Shown here: one piece after another, positions 60,340 through 64,000 of the stretch
How positions within the stretch are numbered: the stretch's first letter is position 1
Layout: each line of letters begins with the position of its first letter
From: Granulicella sp.
Lineage (GTDB): Bacteria > Acidobacteriota > Terriglobia > Terriglobales > Acidobacteriaceae
Direction of reading: 5' to 3'
DNA length: 64,000 nucleotides
Assembly (NCBI GenBank): GCA_027365345.1
Contig: DAHXNO010000040.1
Span: forward strand, 1 to 64,000
The notes under the pieces: generated by a model
The model's database searches: none
The model's input: the letters and a program-made list of their open reading frames with translations, nothing else
What the model was told of the DNA's origin: nothing
Position numbers and translations under genes: made by a program

Positions 60340-61098
60340 CTAAAGCCCCAGCCCGCCATCCACCGCCAGCATCTGTCCGGTGATGAAATGTGGTCCAGTG
60401 GCAAAGAACAGTACCGCCTGAGCGACGTCCCAGGAGGTTCCGTTACGCTGCATCGGCGTCTTCAAAGCAAACTGTTCGTAGGCGGGGTTCAGCTCTCCCA
60501 TCACAATCATGCCTGGAGCCACGCAGTTCACGCTGATCTCCGGCGCCCAGGCCTTCGCCATGGTGTGGGAGAGCATATGCAGCGCCGCCTTTGAGGTGCA
60601 GTAGTGGGCATGCGTCGCCCAGGGATGCAAGCCGCCCAGCGAGCCGATATTCACAATCCGGCCCCGTACCGCCTTCAACGGCTCATACGCCGCCTTGGCT
60701 ACCAGAAATGGCCCGCGGGTGTTCACCGCGTACATCTCATCCCACTCGGCCACGCTGATCTGCTGCAGCGGTGCGGACGCAAAGACACCCGCGTTGTTCA
60801 CCAGCAGATCCAGCCCCCCCAGGCCACGCACGGCCTCCTCCACGCCCCGGATCACGCTGGAAGGCTCGCGCAGATCGCAGCGCACCACCAACGCGCCGCC
60901 AGCCCGCTCCTTGAGCTCCGCCAAGGTCCTTCCCGCCTCTGCCTCTGACTCGCGGTAGGTGATCGCCACCGTTGCGCCAGCGTCGGCCAGCGCCAGAGCC
61001 AATGCGCGCCCAATCCGTTTGGCCCCTCCCGTCACCAGAGCCCGCCGGCCCTCCAGCGGCCGCAATCGCTGCTCGATATCTTTCGGTTCTCCCCTCAC
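60340..61098 (-). CDS. SDR family oxidoreductase (FabG-like)
   Basis: ALVTGGAKRIGRALALALADAG; LLVNNAGVFA; YCTSKAALHMLSHTMA; FITGQMLAVDGGLGL. Confidence 0.92.
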   Translation of the reverse strand: MRGEPKDIEQRLRPLEGRRALVTGGAKRIGRALALALADAGATVAITYRESEAEAGRTLAELKERAGGALVVRCDLREPSSVIRGVEEAVRGLGGLDLLVNNAGVFASAPLQQISVAEWDEMYAVNTRGPFLVAKAAYEPLKAVRGRIVNIGSLGGLHPWATHAHYCTSKAALHMLSHTMAKAWAPEISVNCVAPGMIVMGELNPAYEQFALKTPMQRNGTSWDVAQAVLFFATGPHFITGQMLAVDGGLGL

Positions 61099-61760
61099 TG
61101 CGGCGTGCCCGTCTGGGTGGCCGGAGCGCCTGCCTGTTGCGCCGAACCTCCCGCCGCGCTCGCCGGGCTGGCAGGCGAAGAACTCGGTGGCAACGCAAAT
61201 CCGTCCACATTTGGCTTAGGCGGGGCTAGGGCGGGATGGGGAGGCTCTTGAATACCCGGCTGCACCGAAGCGGGTTTGCCATCCGCGTTTAGCCACTGAG
61301 AAACCTGCTCACGCGGCCGGATCAGCTTGGCCACCATGGACGCCTTCGCGCCCACATTCTGCACCTCTTGGGAGAAGGTTGCATAGCCCGTCGCAATCAC
61401 CTGTACATCCACGTCGCTGCCCACCTGGATCAGGTCCATCGTGGCGTTTCCATGGGGGTCGGTCTTGACCTCCATATTGCCATTATCGCGGCCCTCAAAC
61501 GTGGAGTGGAAGACCACCGGAACATTGGCCATCGGCTTGCCGTCAAAACCCTTCTCCACCAGCACCACAATGTGCGCGAGCTGGGGCAGGGGCTTGTATT
61601 TGCGCTGGTAACGGGCCTGCTGCGCGCCTGCGCCAAAGGTCAGTGTCAGCAGCAGCCCCAGGCCCGCAGCCCCACCCAGACCGCGCCGTGCGGCGCCGGG
61701 AAGACCTTGACGAAAAAGAAGACTGGAGAAAACCTTCGAACCGTAACCTGCGAGTTTCAT
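61095..61760 (-). CDS. Secreted protein with carboxypeptidase-regulatory-like domain
   Basis: Hydrophobic N-terminal segment; AHIVVLVEKGFDGKPMANVPVVFHSTFEGRDNGNMEVKTDPHGNATMDLI; Pro/Ala-rich C-terminus; 4-nt overlap with the downstream SDR. Confidence 0.6.
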   Translation of the reverse strand: MKLAGYGSKVFSSLLFRQGLPGAARRGLGGAAGLGLLLTLTFGAGAQQARYQRKYKPLPQLAHIVVLVEKGFDGKPMANVPVVFHSTFEGRDNGNMEVKTDPHGNATMDLIQVGSDVDVQVIATGYATFSQEVQNVGAKASMVAKLIRPREQVSQWLNADGKPASVQPGIQEPPHPALAPPKPNVDGFALPPSSSPASPASAAGGSAQQAGAPATQTGTPQ

Positions 61761-62216
61761 GGCCTGATTTTAGAGCAAAAGTCGCGCCAGGCGTAGCCCC
61801 TCCCGAACCCTCCGGCGCCTCCGCCAAGCGGCTGAAATTCACAAGCCACGGAAGAACTCTCTAAAACCCTTGTTTGCCCGAGAGGGTAAAGCAAGAAGCC
61901 TGACGCGTTTGCGCCTGAAGGTTGCCATCGGTTGCGCCGCAAATATTCGGCTGATGGCACATACCAGAGCTCTCCAGTTCGCTCTCCCATCCGTCAGTCC
62001 CCTGCAACTCTGGCCTCCCGGCGTTTGAAACACCTCCCTCGATCGCTCCAAAGATCAGAAATCCACCAAACTCCGCCTCCACCCGCACCCGAAATCCGAT
62101 GCCAACGTGTACCGCGATGGCATTTGTTCCCGCCATCCGGAGCTAACCGCTCATAATTCAGCGCTTCAATATGCATAAATCTTAGCGACTTTTACTAATA
62201 TTTCACCACCATCTAC

Positions 62217-62245
62217 TTGACTCCCTGCTCCGGGCGATATAGATT
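62217..62245 (+). promoter_or_regulatory. Candidate groESL promoter
   Basis: TTGACT (62217-62222) - 17 nt - TAGATT (62240-62245), immediately abutting CIRCE. Confidence 0.55.
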
Positions 62246-62270
62246 AGCAATCGGCGGTAGAGAGTGCTAA
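62244..62270 (+). promoter_or_regulatory. CIRCE element (HrcA operator)
   Basis: TTAGCAATC-N9-GAGTGCTAA versus consensus TTAGCACTC-N9-GAGTGCTAA (one mismatch), 90 bp upstream of groES. Confidence 0.93.
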
Positions 62271-62359
62271 GTCGCTGCCAGGTCAATTTCAGGCCCACCA
62301 GCACCACCCGCACTCCGCCCAACACACTGTTGAACAGAAACCGAAGGAGAACTATTTAC

Positions 62360-62656
62360 ATGGCAGCCACATCTTTCACGCCGTTGCACGATCGCATTCT
62401 GGTTCGCCGCCTCGAAGAGGGCGAAACCGTTCGTGGCGGCATCATCATTCCTGACTCGGCCAAGGAAAAGCCGCAGCAGGGTAAAGTCATCTCTGTCGGC
62501 AAGGGTAAGTCCAACGATGAAGGCAAAGTCTTCCCGCTGGACGTCAAGGCTGGCGACACCATCCTCTTCGGCAAGTACTCCGGCACCGAGATCAAGCTCG
62601 ATGGCGAAGAGTATCTGATCATGCGCGAGGAAGAGGTCCTCGGCATCCTCAAGTAA
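62360..62656 (+). CDS. groES: Co-chaperonin GroES
   Basis: [68 protein letters not shown]. Confidence 0.98.
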   Translation: MAATSFTPLHDRILVRRLEEGETVRGGIIIPDSAKEKPQQGKVISVGKGKSNDEGKVFPLDVKAGDTILFGKYSGTEIKLDGEEYLIMREEEVLGILK

Positions 62657-62732
62657 ATCTGCGCATCGCTCGGTCGGCACAAGCGTATCGCCGCATCCTG
62701 GCACTGACAAGCTTGCCGCTGACCACCACTGA

Positions 62733-64000
<1,268 letters not shown>

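Overview
This 64 kb window looks like an Acidobacteriota-type chromosome. That assignment is an inference from the large CarboxypepD-type TonB-dependent receptors without SusD partners, the Tat-exported hydrolases and the base composition. The window has four broad zones. (1) ~1-45 kb is a carbohydrate and sugar-acid utilisation region. It holds three TonB-dependent receptors, two GH3 enzymes, a GH76-like mannanase, several Tat-exported hydrolases, a lactonase/UxuA/SDR/ROK/PMI-like run, paired cupin-type phosphoglucose isomerase homologues divergent from a sugar porter and DeoR regulator, a RhaT-like transporter, and an enolase-superfamily/cupin/LysR unit divergent from RraA and a split UxaA plus SDR. 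(2) ~45-50 kb holds UDP-xylose synthase and UDP-glucose dehydrogenase genes, a methyltransferase and a ParD/ParE-type toxin-antitoxin pair. (3) ~50-60 kb is an exopolysaccharide cluster: BY-kinase, Wza-like exporter, glycosyltransferases, acetyltransferase, a GH5-like lipoprotein and a PHP phosphatase. (4) The end carries groES and the start of groEL behind a near-consensus CIRCE element. The best-supported non-routine observations are: a multiply disrupted GH95 fucosidase-like pseudogene with a 13-bp tandem duplication that shifts the frame, an IS630-like transposase C-terminal remnant, a perfect 9-1-9 palindrome sitting in the antitoxin promoter, palindromes upstream of all three TonB receptors, and a kinase-like/PMI fusion with no recognisable P-loop. 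I could not identify a demonstrably new biological system. The most plausible uncharacterised pathway is the split-UxaA/RraA/SDR/enolase-superfamily sugar-acid module at 39.3-45.0 kb. No database searches were run; family calls come from motif recognition.
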